DNA of 64,000 nt from Pseudomonadota bacterium (GTDB lineage Bacteria > Pseudomonadota > Alphaproteobacteria > Micavibrionales > UBA1664): NCBI GenBank assembly GCA_009926935.1, contig RFNZ01000009.1, positions 28,171-92,170 on the forward strand. The letters are read 5' to 3'. The notes below the pieces were generated by a model, which was not told the origin of the DNA, ran no database searches, and saw nothing but the letters and a program-made list of their open reading frames with translations. Shown piece after piece: positions 17,242-26,276 of this stretch. Both the position numbers and the translations under genes were made by a program. Numbering within the stretch: the stretch's first letter is position 1; every line of letters starts with the position of its first letter.

Positions 17242-17787
17242 TTATTGGAACGTCCAGGTCATGGTGTTGTTGGCCGTCTGGTCGCTGCAGGCCGTCAAAA
17301 GGGCTGCCTGCGTAATGGTGGATGACTGGTTGTAGGTCGTGCTTCCAACAGCAAGGCTGATAAAGTCGTTGGAGTTCTGAGGTGTGAACTGCTGACCCAA
17401 GCGTACGCAAGCACCTTTAGGCACCGTGCTAAGCGCGATGCTGAAGTTGTTTGTGATACCGGTGATGGCGATGGTGCCGAACATGCCCTTGGCAATCATC
17501 GAGTCGCCGGTGCCGGATGTACCGAGGTCTGTCGGAAGTGCGCGCAGCGAGGCAAGGTCGTCAATGATGTTGCCTGTACCGTACGAAGCCTGACCCTGAT
17601 AAGCCTGCTGGACCTGCTGCTTGAGCGTGGTCAAAAGGCGTGTGGCCTGGTTGGTGTTGTTGTTCTCGGTCACGAGGCGGTAGGCGCCCAAACCGGCAAG
17701 AATAAGAACCGCACCAACGGCAACAACGAGCAAAAGTTCAAGAAGCGAAAAGCCACGGATCTGGCGTTTAACGGTAAGCATGGGCAT
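17242..17787 (-). CDS. pilS: Type IVB major pilin PilS
   Basis: A 181-residue prepilin: leader 'RQIRG' followed by 'FSLLELLLVVAVGAVLILAGLG' split at Gly|Phe with Glu+5, then a helix 'NNTNQATRLLTTLKQQVQQAY' and a globular part containing two cysteines ('GACVRLG' and 'LTACSD') that form the usual C-terminal disulfide loop. Size and layout match PilS of R64-like thin pili. The start is set by TAGGAGAG five bases upstream. Followed by a strong terminator hairpin. Confidence 0.88.
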   Translation of the reverse strand: MPMLTVKRQIRGFSLLELLLVVAVGAVLILAGLGAYRLVTENNNTNQATRLLTTLKQQVQQAYQGQASYGTGNIIDDLASLRALPTDLGTSGTGDSMIAKGMFGTIAITGITNNFSIALSTVPKGACVRLGQQFTPQNSNDFISLAVGSTTYNQSSTITQAALLTACSDQTANNTMTWTFQ

Positions 17788-17866
17788 GAAACTCTCCTAA
17801 AGTGTTTAACGGGTCTATTTTGCTTTGTTTTATGTCTCTGTCAACGGCTCTTGTATGTTTTTAGGC

Positions 17867-18937
17867 CTATTGTTGCTGGTTCTGGATTTGCTGGAATACC
17901 GAGTAGAAAGAGATGATAAGGCACCCGATAACCACCGTAATCAGCACCAGAATCACAAAGTTCACGATCTTCATGGCAACGTGAACACGCTCGACAATCC
18001 CGTCAACCCAAATGCGCGAGATACGGATAAGGTTTTGGTCAAAGCCCCGTAAGCGGGCGTAAATCTGTAAATCGCCTATGATTTCATTGTCCGGGAATTC
18101 ATAGCCTGCGTTAAAAAGCGCATCTCCAAGGTTCTCGCCCGAGGCCACGTATTTTTGAATGCCCTTGATCCGCTGTCGCAGATAAGGCTCGGACTGCTTG
18201 GAAATCCGGCCAAGGCTGACTTCATCTATCTTGATCCCCGCGCTCATCATGGAAGCAACGGAAAGCAAAAACGCCGAGCCTTGGAGCATTTTATAAAGGC
18301 TCCATGGCACAAAGCGGTCAAAGTAAATGCGCGTGTTGCTTGTCCAGCGTGGCAGGGACATCATGACAACCACAACCACGCTTACAAACCCGATCAAAAG
18401 CGTAAGGCCGTCCTCCCGGATAAACTGTGCCGCCATGGCAACCGCATAGGCAATGCCCTGCCACTGATCGACAGGGATGATTTGCTCAAACGTCGGAATA
18501 ACCTTGTAAGATGAAAGAACCATCGCGGCGATCAACATCGCCGTCAGCACGCCTGGATATGCCGCGGCACCGACAATCGCCTTTTTCACTTTTGACTGGT
18601 TTTCAATGGACTCTGCTGCGTTCTGGAGTGATTTAACAAGCTTTCCTGAGTTAGCGCCTGTCTCGAGCAGAATGGCTTCGGAGCTAGGTACATAAGATGA
18701 AAGACACGTACCAAAGTTGATACCTTCGGCAATCTCGTTACGCCAGCGGCGGTACAATTTGGGAAGCACTTTACTTTTCCGTGCAGAAATTTTTTCAATC
18801 TGAAAAAGCGCGGTATCGAGCGAAACACCGTTCTCCAGAAGCTGCACAAGTTTTGTATAAAAACGCTGACGCTCATCGCCGCCAAACTCGAACTTGACGG
18901 AGAGATCAAAAAAAGCGTCGCGTTTTCTCTTGGCCAT
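17867..18937 (-). CDS. pilR: Thin-pilus inner-membrane platform protein PilR (type II secretion F family)
   Basis: A 356-residue GspF/PilC-family protein with two T2SF-type cytoplasmic helical domains (about residues 15-135 and 210-320), three membrane segments (about 140-160, 185-210 and 325-345) and the typical 'LLETGANSGKLVKSLQNAA' motif. It would form the inner-membrane platform that works with the PilQ ATPase. Its start is 6 bp behind the pilQ stop, so the two are translationally close. Confidence 0.9.
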   Translation of the reverse strand: MAKRKRDAFFDLSVKFEFGGDERQRFYTKLVQLLENGVSLDTALFQIEKISARKSKVLPKLYRRWRNEIAEGINFGTCLSSYVPSSEAILLETGANSGKLVKSLQNAAESIENQSKVKKAIVGAAAYPGVLTAMLIAAMVLSSYKVIPTFEQIIPVDQWQGIAYAVAMAAQFIREDGLTLLIGFVSVVVVVMMSLPRWTSNTRIYFDRFVPWSLYKMLQGSAFLLSVASMMSAGIKIDEVSLGRISKQSEPYLRQRIKGIQKYVASGENLGDALFNAGYEFPDNEIIGDLQIYARLRGFDQNLIRISRIWVDGIVERVHVAMKIVNFVILVLITVVIGCLIISFYSVFQQIQNQQQ

Positions 18938-18943
18938 TCGGCG

Positions 18944-20512
18944 CTACCCGCCACGTTTGGGAAGGATAATGGGCCCTACAATCCGCTCGGCATCAATCGG
19001 GTCAACCTCACCGGCCTTGAGGCGGTCAACCATGTGCTCGGTCATCGTCCGGCCGTTCAGGTGGTTGAGCCAGTATTTTTCGGCGTCCATCTTCAGGTCT
19101 TTTTTGACAAGGTCCATAAAAGTGCTGTCAGGGATAATGACCTCGGCCACAACGGTTCGGCTTGTGTAGCCGGTAAAGTTGCACTTGGCGCAGCCCTGTG
19201 GGTTGCGTTTGCGCAGGCGTTCGTAATGGATACCGGCGGTTTCAAAGCGGGCCAGCTGGTTATAGTTCAACTCGTTTTCTTCAAGCGGTGTCGAGCATCC
19301 TTTGCAGAGTTTTCTGCAAAGGCGTTGCGATATCATGCCCGTCATAAGTGAGGGGTCACAGAGCTTGTAATCTTCTACGTGCAAGTCGCGTAGACGGAAA
19401 GGGATGGTCAACGCATCGTTGGAGTGCAGTGATGTCCAGACCTGGTGGCCTGTCATGGCAGCTTCAAAAGCAAGACCGGCTGAGGCCTCGTCACGAATCT
19501 CCCCGATCATGATCCGGTCCGGGTTGGAACGAAGGGCAGCAGCAATGGCTTTCGTAAATTGGGCCGCACGCTCGGCCTGTGTACTGGCGTTGGTAACGGG
19601 CATCTGCACGGCACCCTGGATCGGATATTCAGGCGGATCTTCGACAGTGTAGAAGGCAAGGTTGTAGTTATACTCCTTGAGAATGGCGATAATGTTACGC
19701 TGAAGGGTCGTAGATTTGCCGTGACCCGTGGGTCCTGCCACCACGTTGATGCCGTAAGGTTTCTGGCGAAGAAACTCGAAATCCTCAAGCTGCTCGGGCG
19801 TAAAACCAAGGGCGGTCACATCACCAGCGGTTTTGTCATCCGTGTTGTAAAGCAAGCGCACGATCATCGCCCGTCCGTCGTAAACGGTCGGGTTGAATTG
19901 GAGACGCAAAGAAATCACGCCGTCGGGAAGTTGCAGGTCTTTCCGGTTTGAAACACGGGCACCCTGATACTCGTAAGGCTGGTAGTTGACGTCGGCGGCA
20001 TCGGCCATTGTAAATGCAGCAGCGCAGAAGGAGTGCCCGTATTCCGGCGGCCATTCCGCGATATGCTCCATGGCACCCGCAACCCGCGCACGTACAAGGC
20101 AGCTGGATTCGTAAACGACAACGTGAATATCCGAAACGCGGCGCTTGGCCATATCGCCCACAAGGTTCAACACCTCGCGACGCATCCGCACCTCATCCTG
20201 CTTGGTACGGAAATCAAAACCACCGGCCACGCGGTCGTAGCACATGGAAACGCGGTTGATATCGACGGCCTCGATTTGCGGCTTCGGATAACCGGCGATT
20301 TCAGCTTCAGTGATCAGCGAAAGAATATGTGGCGATGATTTATGCGATTTTGAGACAACCAGCTTGCCATCGGCATAATAGGCGGCGATCTGCCGCAAGG
20401 ACTGCCCGCGGTCGAGTGGCCCGCCTTCCGCCGTGAGCGGAATATTCGGATCCCACGAAGAGAGCTCGTCGCGCTTGGTTTTCTTTTTTGAAAGAAGGTC
20501 AGCTATTCCCAT
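18944..20512 (-). CDS. pilQ: Thin-pilus assembly ATPase PilQ (GspE/PilB family)
   Basis: A 522-residue secretion ATPase. Walker A 'GPTGHGKST' at about residues 260-268, Asp box around 'DRIMIGEIRD' (Walker B, 333-341), the His-box 'TSLHSND', and a zinc-type cysteine set 'CRKLCKGC...CAKC' near residues 396-446 are all present, as in PilB/PilQ ATPases that power pilin polymerisation. Located between pilP and pilR as in R64. No sign of a retraction ATPase (PilT) nearby. Confidence 0.93.
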   Translation of the reverse strand: MGIADLLSKKKTKRDELSSWDPNIPLTAEGGPLDRGQSLRQIAAYYADGKLVVSKSHKSSPHILSLITEAEIAGYPKPQIEAVDINRVSMCYDRVAGGFDFRTKQDEVRMRREVLNLVGDMAKRRVSDIHVVVYESSCLVRARVAGAMEHIAEWPPEYGHSFCAAAFTMADAADVNYQPYEYQGARVSNRKDLQLPDGVISLRLQFNPTVYDGRAMIVRLLYNTDDKTAGDVTALGFTPEQLEDFEFLRQKPYGINVVAGPTGHGKSTTLQRNIIAILKEYNYNLAFYTVEDPPEYPIQGAVQMPVTNASTQAERAAQFTKAIAAALRSNPDRIMIGEIRDEASAGLAFEAAMTGHQVWTSLHSNDALTIPFRLRDLHVEDYKLCDPSLMTGMISQRLCRKLCKGCSTPLEENELNYNQLARFETAGIHYERLRKRNPQGCAKCNFTGYTSRTVVAEVIIPDSTFMDLVKKDLKMDAEKYWLNHLNGRTMTEHMVDRLKAGEVDPIDAERIVGPIILPKRGG

Positions 20513-20530
20513 GCGTATTACCTCCCTTGA

Positions 20531-21319
20531 TCAATTGCGTGCCCAGCTGAGGTCTTTTGTATCCCCATCAATACGGATCGTAACGGAAGATGGCGTAATG
20601 CGTACAACAGAACCTTTACCGCCCGGCAGTTTGGCGCCTTCGCCAACGCGGGTCTCGTCACCATCGGGGCTGATGAGCTTGGCTTTCATGTCAGCGCCGG
20701 ACCCATAAACTTCCTTTATCGTCCATGGCGCGGGTGCGGCCTCCTCGACAACGGGCGCTGCCGCGGCAGCTTCGCTCTCCGAATCGGCCTCAGGCACATC
20801 GTCACCCGCCTTGGAATCTGATGTAGGGCTGACATCAGCACCTGCAAGGGCAGAGGCAGGTAAAGGCGCAAGGCCCGTCTCCTGTGGATTAGGTATGCCG
20901 GGGATACTGCCGCCAAGGCCCAAAGCCGCATCCGTTGCCATTTCACTCTTAAGTGCGGTTTCGTTCAGACGCTCCAGAAGCTGGGCGCGCTGGACGCAAA
21001 GAGTAAAACGGTCGATCTCTTCCTGGACTTTGGCAAGGTCATCAGGCGAGGACATGATCGCGTCTTTAGGCGCAGGGCATGGGTCAAAAGCGGTGCTACC
21101 GCCACCATGAGAAGATGTGTGTTGGGCCTGCGGCGCTACCGGCTGTTCAGGGGCCGGCGCCTCGGTAGGCAGCAAGGATGGTTGCGGCAGGTCGCCTGCG
21201 GGCGCCATCAGCTGGGATTCAGGCGGCGGTGCGTCCTGCGCAAAACCGGGCAGGGTCACAAACGACCCTAAAAGGAGAATAGCTAAAAGAATAGGGTATC
21301 TGTTGGCTTTCATGGTCAT
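20531..21319 (-). CDS. pilP: Type IVB pilus biogenesis protein PilP
   Basis: A 262-residue exported protein: signal peptide (residues 1-27, cleavage after 'GFA'), Pro/Ala-rich linker, a helical part with 'DPCPAPKDAI' and 'RFTLCVQRAQLLERLNE', and a C-terminal beta domain 'VYGSGADMKAKLISPDGDET' to the end. Position between PilO2 and PilQ fits R64 PilP. The C-terminal domain is shared with the gene at 10900-11991. In the family PilP links the inner-membrane complex to the secretin. Confidence 0.8.
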   Translation of the reverse strand: MTMKANRYPILLAILLLGSFVTLPGFAQDAPPPESQLMAPAGDLPQPSLLPTEAPAPEQPVAPQAQHTSSHGGGSTAFDPCPAPKDAIMSSPDDLAKVQEEIDRFTLCVQRAQLLERLNETALKSEMATDAALGLGGSIPGIPNPQETGLAPLPASALAGADVSPTSDSKAGDDVPEADSESEAAAAAPVVEEAAPAPWTIKEVYGSGADMKAKLISPDGDETRVGEGAKLPGGKGSVVRITPSSVTIRIDGDTKDLSWARN

Positions 21320-21325
21320 CTTTCC

Positions 21326-22828
21326 CTATCGGATCTGCATCGTTTTTGCCTTGTTGTTGGCTTCAATCAGGCGTTTGTCAGGCTTAAGGATAACCTTGGC
21401 GTCATATTTCCAGTCGCCGTTACCCATATCCCCTTCAATCGAGAGAACAACCATACCCGGCAAGTCAAAATACTTTGCAATCATGTTAGGCGGTGTTTTC
21501 GACTTAATTGTGACTGCCATATAAGGCAGGTCATCGCGGTTAAGCGGTTTCAGGTTCGGTTTGTTTTGCCCGATCGAGTTGAAACCCGCCTGCTGCATCA
21601 TATCGATCCCGGCCAAAAGTTCCTGGCTGGCTGCGGGCTTGACCGGCTTGATCGAGAGGTCACCAAGATTGGCAAAACGTTTGTTCAGCGCGATGACGGC
21701 AAGGCTTTCGTCTACAAGCTCATCCTTTGATGAGGGCGGCTTGGGCCCGGTCAGGCGGCGAGTTGCCATCATGGTGCTGGAGTCGACAAAGTTTTTCATG
21801 ACGCCTTCGGGGAATCGGTCAAGATACGGCTCGACAAGATCATAAGACCCAATGAAGCGCGACCACGTGGCTTCAACGAATGTTTCCTTGCAGCGCATGT
21901 TGGTGATGCGCCAGCCGGGCAGCGGCAGGGAGATTTTCGAAAAACCGTCAAGGCAAAGACCAACAAAGGCGCTCGGTACGGCCAGTGTCATGTTGGTAAG
22001 GCTGTCGCCCTGTGTCTCCGTAACTTCGGTCGGTTCTTTTGGCGGTGCTTGCAGGGTGTCCGATACCTGCACGTTGGGTACGGGCAGTTGCGCCTGCGTC
22101 GGTATAAGAGACGGCAGAATCTGCTGCCCAAGGAGGCTTACGCCTAAAAGGCCAAGCACGATAACACCTGCACCCACCGCAAGATTTTTGTTTCGCTTGC
22201 CCGAGAAGATCGCATCAAGCGTAACCGGTTTCAGGGCGGGTGCCGGCGCTTCGCCAATCACCTTTGAAAGCGGTATCTCTCCTGTAACTTCCTGTATGTT
22301 CCAGCTCTCCGGCGCGTAAGAGCGCGGCCAGCGATGAGCTTCCATCTGGGCCACAAAGTGGTTGTAAGCCGCCTCTTCGGAGGTAAAGAGTATGTCCCCG
22401 TCAGGCGCGATGTTGTCGGCGTGGACGGCCATATACCACCAGCCGTTATCGGCCACAAACATACCGTGCCACTCACCAACCAGCATATCCCCGACAACGG
22501 AGGCAAGCGCCGACATCCCGACCCGGTGCCCCATAGAAAGAAATCCGAAACCGTGCTGCACGACAACGTTGCTGCGCATGCAGTAAAAATCGGATTTGAA
22601 TCCCTTGGCGCGTTTGATGGCAAGCTCGACATCGCTGTCATCCTCAGCCACAAGCCACTTAAGGCCGACCGCGAATTTCTTGTTATCGTAGACAAGAACG
22701 CCGGTGCCTACCCCATGGTTCTGTTTTTTTTCAGCAACGGCCGCAACGTCGCCCGCTCCTTCGAGGGCGTCCTCAAGATCTATATCCAGAAAATCTTTTT
22801 CCTGGCTCTGATCTTTGCCAAGGGCCAT
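21326..22828 (-). CDS. pilO: Type IVB pilus protein PilO2
   Basis: A 500-residue protein with a soluble N-terminal domain containing the PilO2-type 'FAVGLKWL' and 'GWWYMAVHADNIAPDGDILF' segments, one transmembrane segment at about residues 232-250 ('LAVGAGVIVLGLLGVSLLG') and a periplasmic C-terminal half. The layout (cytoplasmic domain, single TM, periplasmic domain) and position between pilN and pilP match the PilO2 family of IncI thin pili, an inner-membrane alignment component. Confidence 0.85.
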   Translation of the reverse strand: MALGKDQSQEKDFLDIDLEDALEGAGDVAAVAEKKQNHGVGTGVLVYDNKKFAVGLKWLVAEDDSDVELAIKRAKGFKSDFYCMRSNVVVQHGFGFLSMGHRVGMSALASVVGDMLVGEWHGMFVADNGWWYMAVHADNIAPDGDILFTSEEAAYNHFVAQMEAHRWPRSYAPESWNIQEVTGEIPLSKVIGEAPAPALKPVTLDAIFSGKRNKNLAVGAGVIVLGLLGVSLLGQQILPSLIPTQAQLPVPNVQVSDTLQAPPKEPTEVTETQGDSLTNMTLAVPSAFVGLCLDGFSKISLPLPGWRITNMRCKETFVEATWSRFIGSYDLVEPYLDRFPEGVMKNFVDSSTMMATRRLTGPKPPSSKDELVDESLAVIALNKRFANLGDLSIKPVKPAASQELLAGIDMMQQAGFNSIGQNKPNLKPLNRDDLPYMAVTIKSKTPPNMIAKYFDLPGMVVLSIEGDMGNGDWKYDAKVILKPDKRLIEANNKAKTMQIR

Positions 22829-22837
22829 GATGCTTCC

Positions 22838-24472
22838 CTATTGTCCGATCACGGTAATCGGATCCTCGGGGAGGATCTCCGCCGTGATCATCATGATCGA
22901 AACTTCTCGCGATCTGTTGCCTTCTTTGGTACCGCCAAGCGCCCAAGATCCTGGAGAACCGTTCTCGTTCGACATATTGTCGTTCTTCTCAAATCCGGCC
23001 AGGACCATCGTCTCACCGCTGGTCAGAACTGCGTTTTGCAGGAAGCCCGTTGTGCTGATTTCAGGAGTCTGGATTTCAACGCCGCCAGAAGAAGCTGTCT
23101 CAAGGGACTGCAGTTCAGTAATGGCAATCGAAAGACGCATCAGGATTTTGTTTTGCTCGACGATACGCGGCAGAACAGTCATCAGAAGACCAGTATTGAC
23201 CGTACCCGGCTCAAGACTTGTTGATCCGCTACCGCCGTCACCGGATGTCGATGAAACACGGGCGAGATAGGTCGTCTGGCGGCCAACTTGCAGTGGCGCC
23301 GGTTGGTCGGAGAGCGTAACAAGAGCGCCCGAATGCGCGATCGAAACACGCTCGACAATCTTAAGCGCAGAAAGCTCACTGCTCAGGCGGTCTTCTTCAA
23401 TTTCTTTTGTAACGCTGCCATCGGCAGGGATTCCCGAGGCAGGCAGAGATTCAGGCGCTTTCAATACGCCGATGGCAAGGCCGGATGTCACGTTTCCAAT
23501 AGAACGAACGGAGGCTGTATCAAAAGCTCGCTCAATCACGTTGCGCAGGTTGGCCGTAAGGGTAAGTGCATCCCGCGTGGTAACGGAAAGTACGCGTACG
23601 GCAACCGCAACACGGCGAAGGCGCAGGGCATTTTGCTGGTTGAGGTATGATTCAACACGGCGCACGATTTCGGGTGATCCCGTAACGGTGATAGTGCCGG
23701 TGGAAGGCGAGTATGCGGCTGTGCCGTTGCCGTTCGTGATTGTATCGACGGCACCTTTGATCTCTTCCCAGACCTTCATGCTCGAAGTGCTGGTAACATC
23801 GACTTCAGGAAGGTTGGATCCAGAATCGCCGGAACCGCTCTTGACAGTTCCCTTGACCGAGAGTTCGGTCGCAAGGGCATGCAGCATGAAAGTACGTGTG
23901 ACTTGCTGTGCGAACTGGATGCTCTCGCCGTTGTAAATCCATTCGGCACCGAAAACGTCCGATGCCTGATTGAGAAGGTCTGAGAGTTTGCCTTGCCATA
24001 CAACACGGCCCCCCGAGACTTGCTCGCCATCGGAAGGGATAAAGGTTGTAGAGCCGGAGTCGCCAGATGATGTCGCACTGTCCTCGGCAGGTGCGGAACC
24101 TGCTGAGATATTGGGGGCAGCGGCACGGATACCGGTCACGGCCTGCACCATGCGCGTAAACTCCGGCAGGCTGACGGGGCGTGCAAAGGTCATGACGATC
24201 GAGCCGTTGCTCTCAAACTGCGCTGGCAGATTAGCACCGTTTTTAATCGGGCGTGCTTGTGAGCCGTAATACGGGCTCTTATCGATCATCAGCGGCTGCG
24301 CGATGGCAGACTTTGGCTCAAGGGCCTGAAGGGCTCTGTCCGCTTCATCGGAAGTGGATTTAACATTTTCCTCGGCTGTCTTGAACTCGGAGCAGCCTGC
24401 AAGACCAAACCCAAGCACGGCAACAAGCACAAGGCTGATATGGAAGAAACGGCGTAAAACGGAGGGCTTCAT
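22838..24472 (-). CDS. pilN: Thin-pilus outer-membrane secretin, lipoprotein PilN
   Basis: A 544-residue protein with a lipoprotein signal ending 'FGLAGC' (lipobox LAGC, Cys26), an N-terminal periplasmic region with STN-like segments, and a secretin C-terminal domain ending in 'MTAEILPEDP' with the beta-barrel/gate motif 'LMTVLPRIVEQNKILMRLSI' upstream. This is the PilN/BfpB-type secretin that lets the pilus cross the outer membrane. It lies 141 bp downstream of the TcpQ-like gene, the largest gap inside the pil half of the operon, so an internal promoter is possible. Confidence 0.9.
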   Translation of the reverse strand: MKPSVLRRFFHISLVLVAVLGFGLAGCSEFKTAEENVKSTSDEADRALQALEPKSAIAQPLMIDKSPYYGSQARPIKNGANLPAQFESNGSIVMTFARPVSLPEFTRMVQAVTGIRAAAPNISAGSAPAEDSATSSGDSGSTTFIPSDGEQVSGGRVVWQGKLSDLLNQASDVFGAEWIYNGESIQFAQQVTRTFMLHALATELSVKGTVKSGSGDSGSNLPEVDVTSTSSMKVWEEIKGAVDTITNGNGTAAYSPSTGTITVTGSPEIVRRVESYLNQQNALRLRRVAVAVRVLSVTTRDALTLTANLRNVIERAFDTASVRSIGNVTSGLAIGVLKAPESLPASGIPADGSVTKEIEEDRLSSELSALKIVERVSIAHSGALVTLSDQPAPLQVGRQTTYLARVSSTSGDGGSGSTSLEPGTVNTGLLMTVLPRIVEQNKILMRLSIAITELQSLETASSGGVEIQTPEISTTGFLQNAVLTSGETMVLAGFEKNDNMSNENGSPGSWALGGTKEGNRSREVSIMMITAEILPEDPITVIGQ

Positions 24473-24613
24473 GATGGCCGCGACCTATGATCGGAAGTTG
24501 AACTGGCAGGTACTCACAATCCGCCAGCGAATTATGACGATTCAAGTGTAAGCCACAGGCGCACGGGGTGCAAGCCGCTCGAGGGCAGTCTTAAAGCCTA
24601 TTTTAGCTTGCGG

Positions 24614-25726
24614 TTACATGCTGTTCTGGCGGGTCTCGATAACCAGAACGGCAGGGCCTTCAGGCAGGTTGGGGTGGAGGCGGCCAAGAGGGCGCGGGCG
24701 GGACTGTGAAAGCCCTTTAAGCAGGGTCTGCACGGCTTCTTCAAAAGTGCCCTGAATGTTAACGGCCGATTGGATGGGATAGTCATATTCTGAGGCCCAG
24801 TAAAGCTCGACACCCACGCGATCCGACCAGTCCTCAAGGATGGTCCGAAGGGTGGAGTTACGCGGCGCAGTCCAGTTCGTGTTGGACGCAAGGCTGGCAG
24901 AAGTTGTTGCAGGTGATCCCGCATAGCCGCCAACCATCATGTCATCAGGCGGGGTGGCAACCATGGCAACCGGCGTTGCTGTCATGGGCATCATGGTGGA
25001 GTTTGAGATGTTATCGGTCATAACTACAGGGCCACCCATGGCCTGACCGGCGCTGGTGGATTGCATCATGCCTCCGGCGCTGCGCGTGATAGAAACAACG
25101 TTTCCGCGCACGGATGCACCAAGGCCAAGTGGCGAAAGTGTTTCTTGCAGTACCACATCCCATGGGCGACCGCCCCGCCAGGACACGCGGGAGTTAAGGT
25201 CGATCCCGTCATCAAAGACAAAACCGAACTGGCTCGGCACAATCTGGCGGATCGCCATTACCAGCGGCAGGTCGCGGCCAAATCCGTCCGCCACGGCATA
25301 GCTGCTGTAACCGGCTGACTGCCCGTTCTCGAGAGCATAAAGGTTGGTCGGCTGCATGCTTTGAGACTGCGGTTGCGAGGGCTGAAAGCCGTTCTGAGGT
25401 GCGCGGGGCATGGTCGCAGCTGGTGCGTGTCGCCCTGCCGAATGTGTTGCGTTCCAGGTAATCGGGTCGTCTGTCATGCCGTTCCCGTAAACAGGAGCGG
25501 CGCGGGCGGGGCCATCTGGCGTTGTTGGGATGGGGGCGGCATTTGCATCCATGCTTCCCGAAAGATTTTCGCTCATGACAGGCGGCACGGGCGCGGCGGG
25601 CACTGTCTGGGGCGAGGCGATCCCAGCGGAGGGCGCGGTCCATTGAAAACCGGCATACGCCGTAGAAGCAGAAACTGAAAGGACAAAGAGTCCGATAGCA
25701 AAGGTGGCACGCAAAAATCTGGTCAT
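24614..25726 (-). CDS. pilL: PilL / TcpQ-domain exported protein
   Basis: A 370-residue protein with a signal peptide (residues 1-25), a Pro/Ala-rich linker, and two copies of a TcpQ/STN-like module: about residues 150-215 ('LPLVMAIRQIVPSQFGFVF') and the C-terminal 75 residues ('TLRTILEDWSDRVGVELYW', 'FEEAVQTLLKGL'). TcpQ-type proteins assist secretin targeting in type IVB pili. Two modules in one protein are noteworthy. It sits between icmT and pilN, that is, at the junction of the secretion and pilus halves of the locus. Confidence 0.75.
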   Translation of the reverse strand: MTRFLRATFAIGLFVLSVSASTAYAGFQWTAPSAGIASPQTVPAAPVPPVMSENLSGSMDANAAPIPTTPDGPARAAPVYGNGMTDDPITWNATHSAGRHAPAATMPRAPQNGFQPSQPQSQSMQPTNLYALENGQSAGYSSYAVADGFGRDLPLVMAIRQIVPSQFGFVFDDGIDLNSRVSWRGGRPWDVVLQETLSPLGLGASVRGNVVSITRSAGGMMQSTSAGQAMGGPVVMTDNISNSTMMPMTATPVAMVATPPDDMMVGGYAGSPATTSASLASNTNWTAPRNSTLRTILEDWSDRVGVELYWASEYDYPIQSAVNIQGTFEEAVQTLLKGLSQSRPRPLGRLHPNLPEGPAVLVIETRQNSM

Positions 25727-25856
25727 CGTATAAAGCCTCTTGTACCTGTAAGCGGGTCAGTGACGCCGCTGCAAACAGGCCCGAATCACAGCAGACCCAT
25801 TTTGAAGCTAAGATTAAAACCACGTTTTATAAAAAACAAGCTTTCTTAAGGGCTTG

Positions 25857-26144
25857 TCATCCGTAATCGGTGAGCTTCCGGCGTCTGATCCACAAAAGCC
25901 CTGGCCGGTTCCGGCCAACGATCCATGTCCGGAAAGAGCGCATGGCCGCATCAAAGGTGAGCCCCTTGCGCTCCAGAATCCAGAAAAGGATGCAGACAAC
26001 CGCAAAAAGCCCGAGCGTCCAGGTCCGCATATGGATGATGAATAAAAGGAAAAAAAGCGCAACCCGCGCATCAAGGGCAAAAAAGCGCACAGGCTTCATG
26101 CTGTTGCGCCAGTGCCAGTCACCATGGGTTTCCATTTCAGCCAT
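25857..26144 (-). CDS. icmT: IcmT / TraK-like type IVB secretion protein
   Basis: A 95-residue membrane protein. It keeps the order of motifs that I recognise from IcmT: 'HWRNS', 'FFALDARVA', a membrane segment (about residues 28-57), 'FWILERKGLTFDAAMR', 'WIVGRNRPGLL' and a C-terminal 'RRKLTDYG'. IcmT is an inner-membrane component of the Dot/Icm system and of IncI conjugation (TraK). It is transcribed downstream of dotD-dotC-dotB, the order seen in Dot/Icm loci. Confidence 0.88.
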   Translation of the reverse strand: MAEMETHGDWHWRNSMKPVRFFALDARVALFFLLFIIHMRTWTLGLFAVVCILFWILERKGLTFDAAMRSFRTWIVGRNRPGLLWIRRRKLTDYG

Positions 26145-26195
26145 GCACTAACGGTATCACAAAAAATACCTGATGACACGGGGGCGCGAACTTAT

Positions 26196-26231
26196 GGCCC
26201 GTTGAGGGCCCGCGAGCCAATGCGAGCGAAG
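26196..26231. repeat. 36-bp dispersed repeat, copy 1
   Basis: This stretch in the gap between dotB and icmT matches 32449-32484 in 31 of 36 positions (shared core TTGAGGGCCCG and GCCAATGCG). Both copies lie between genes at gene ends. It may be a small interspersed element or structured 3' end. Confidence 0.5.
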
Positions 26232-26276
26232 CCAAAAGTTTGCGGAGCAAACGGCGCGGCGTCTGAGCGCCTGCAA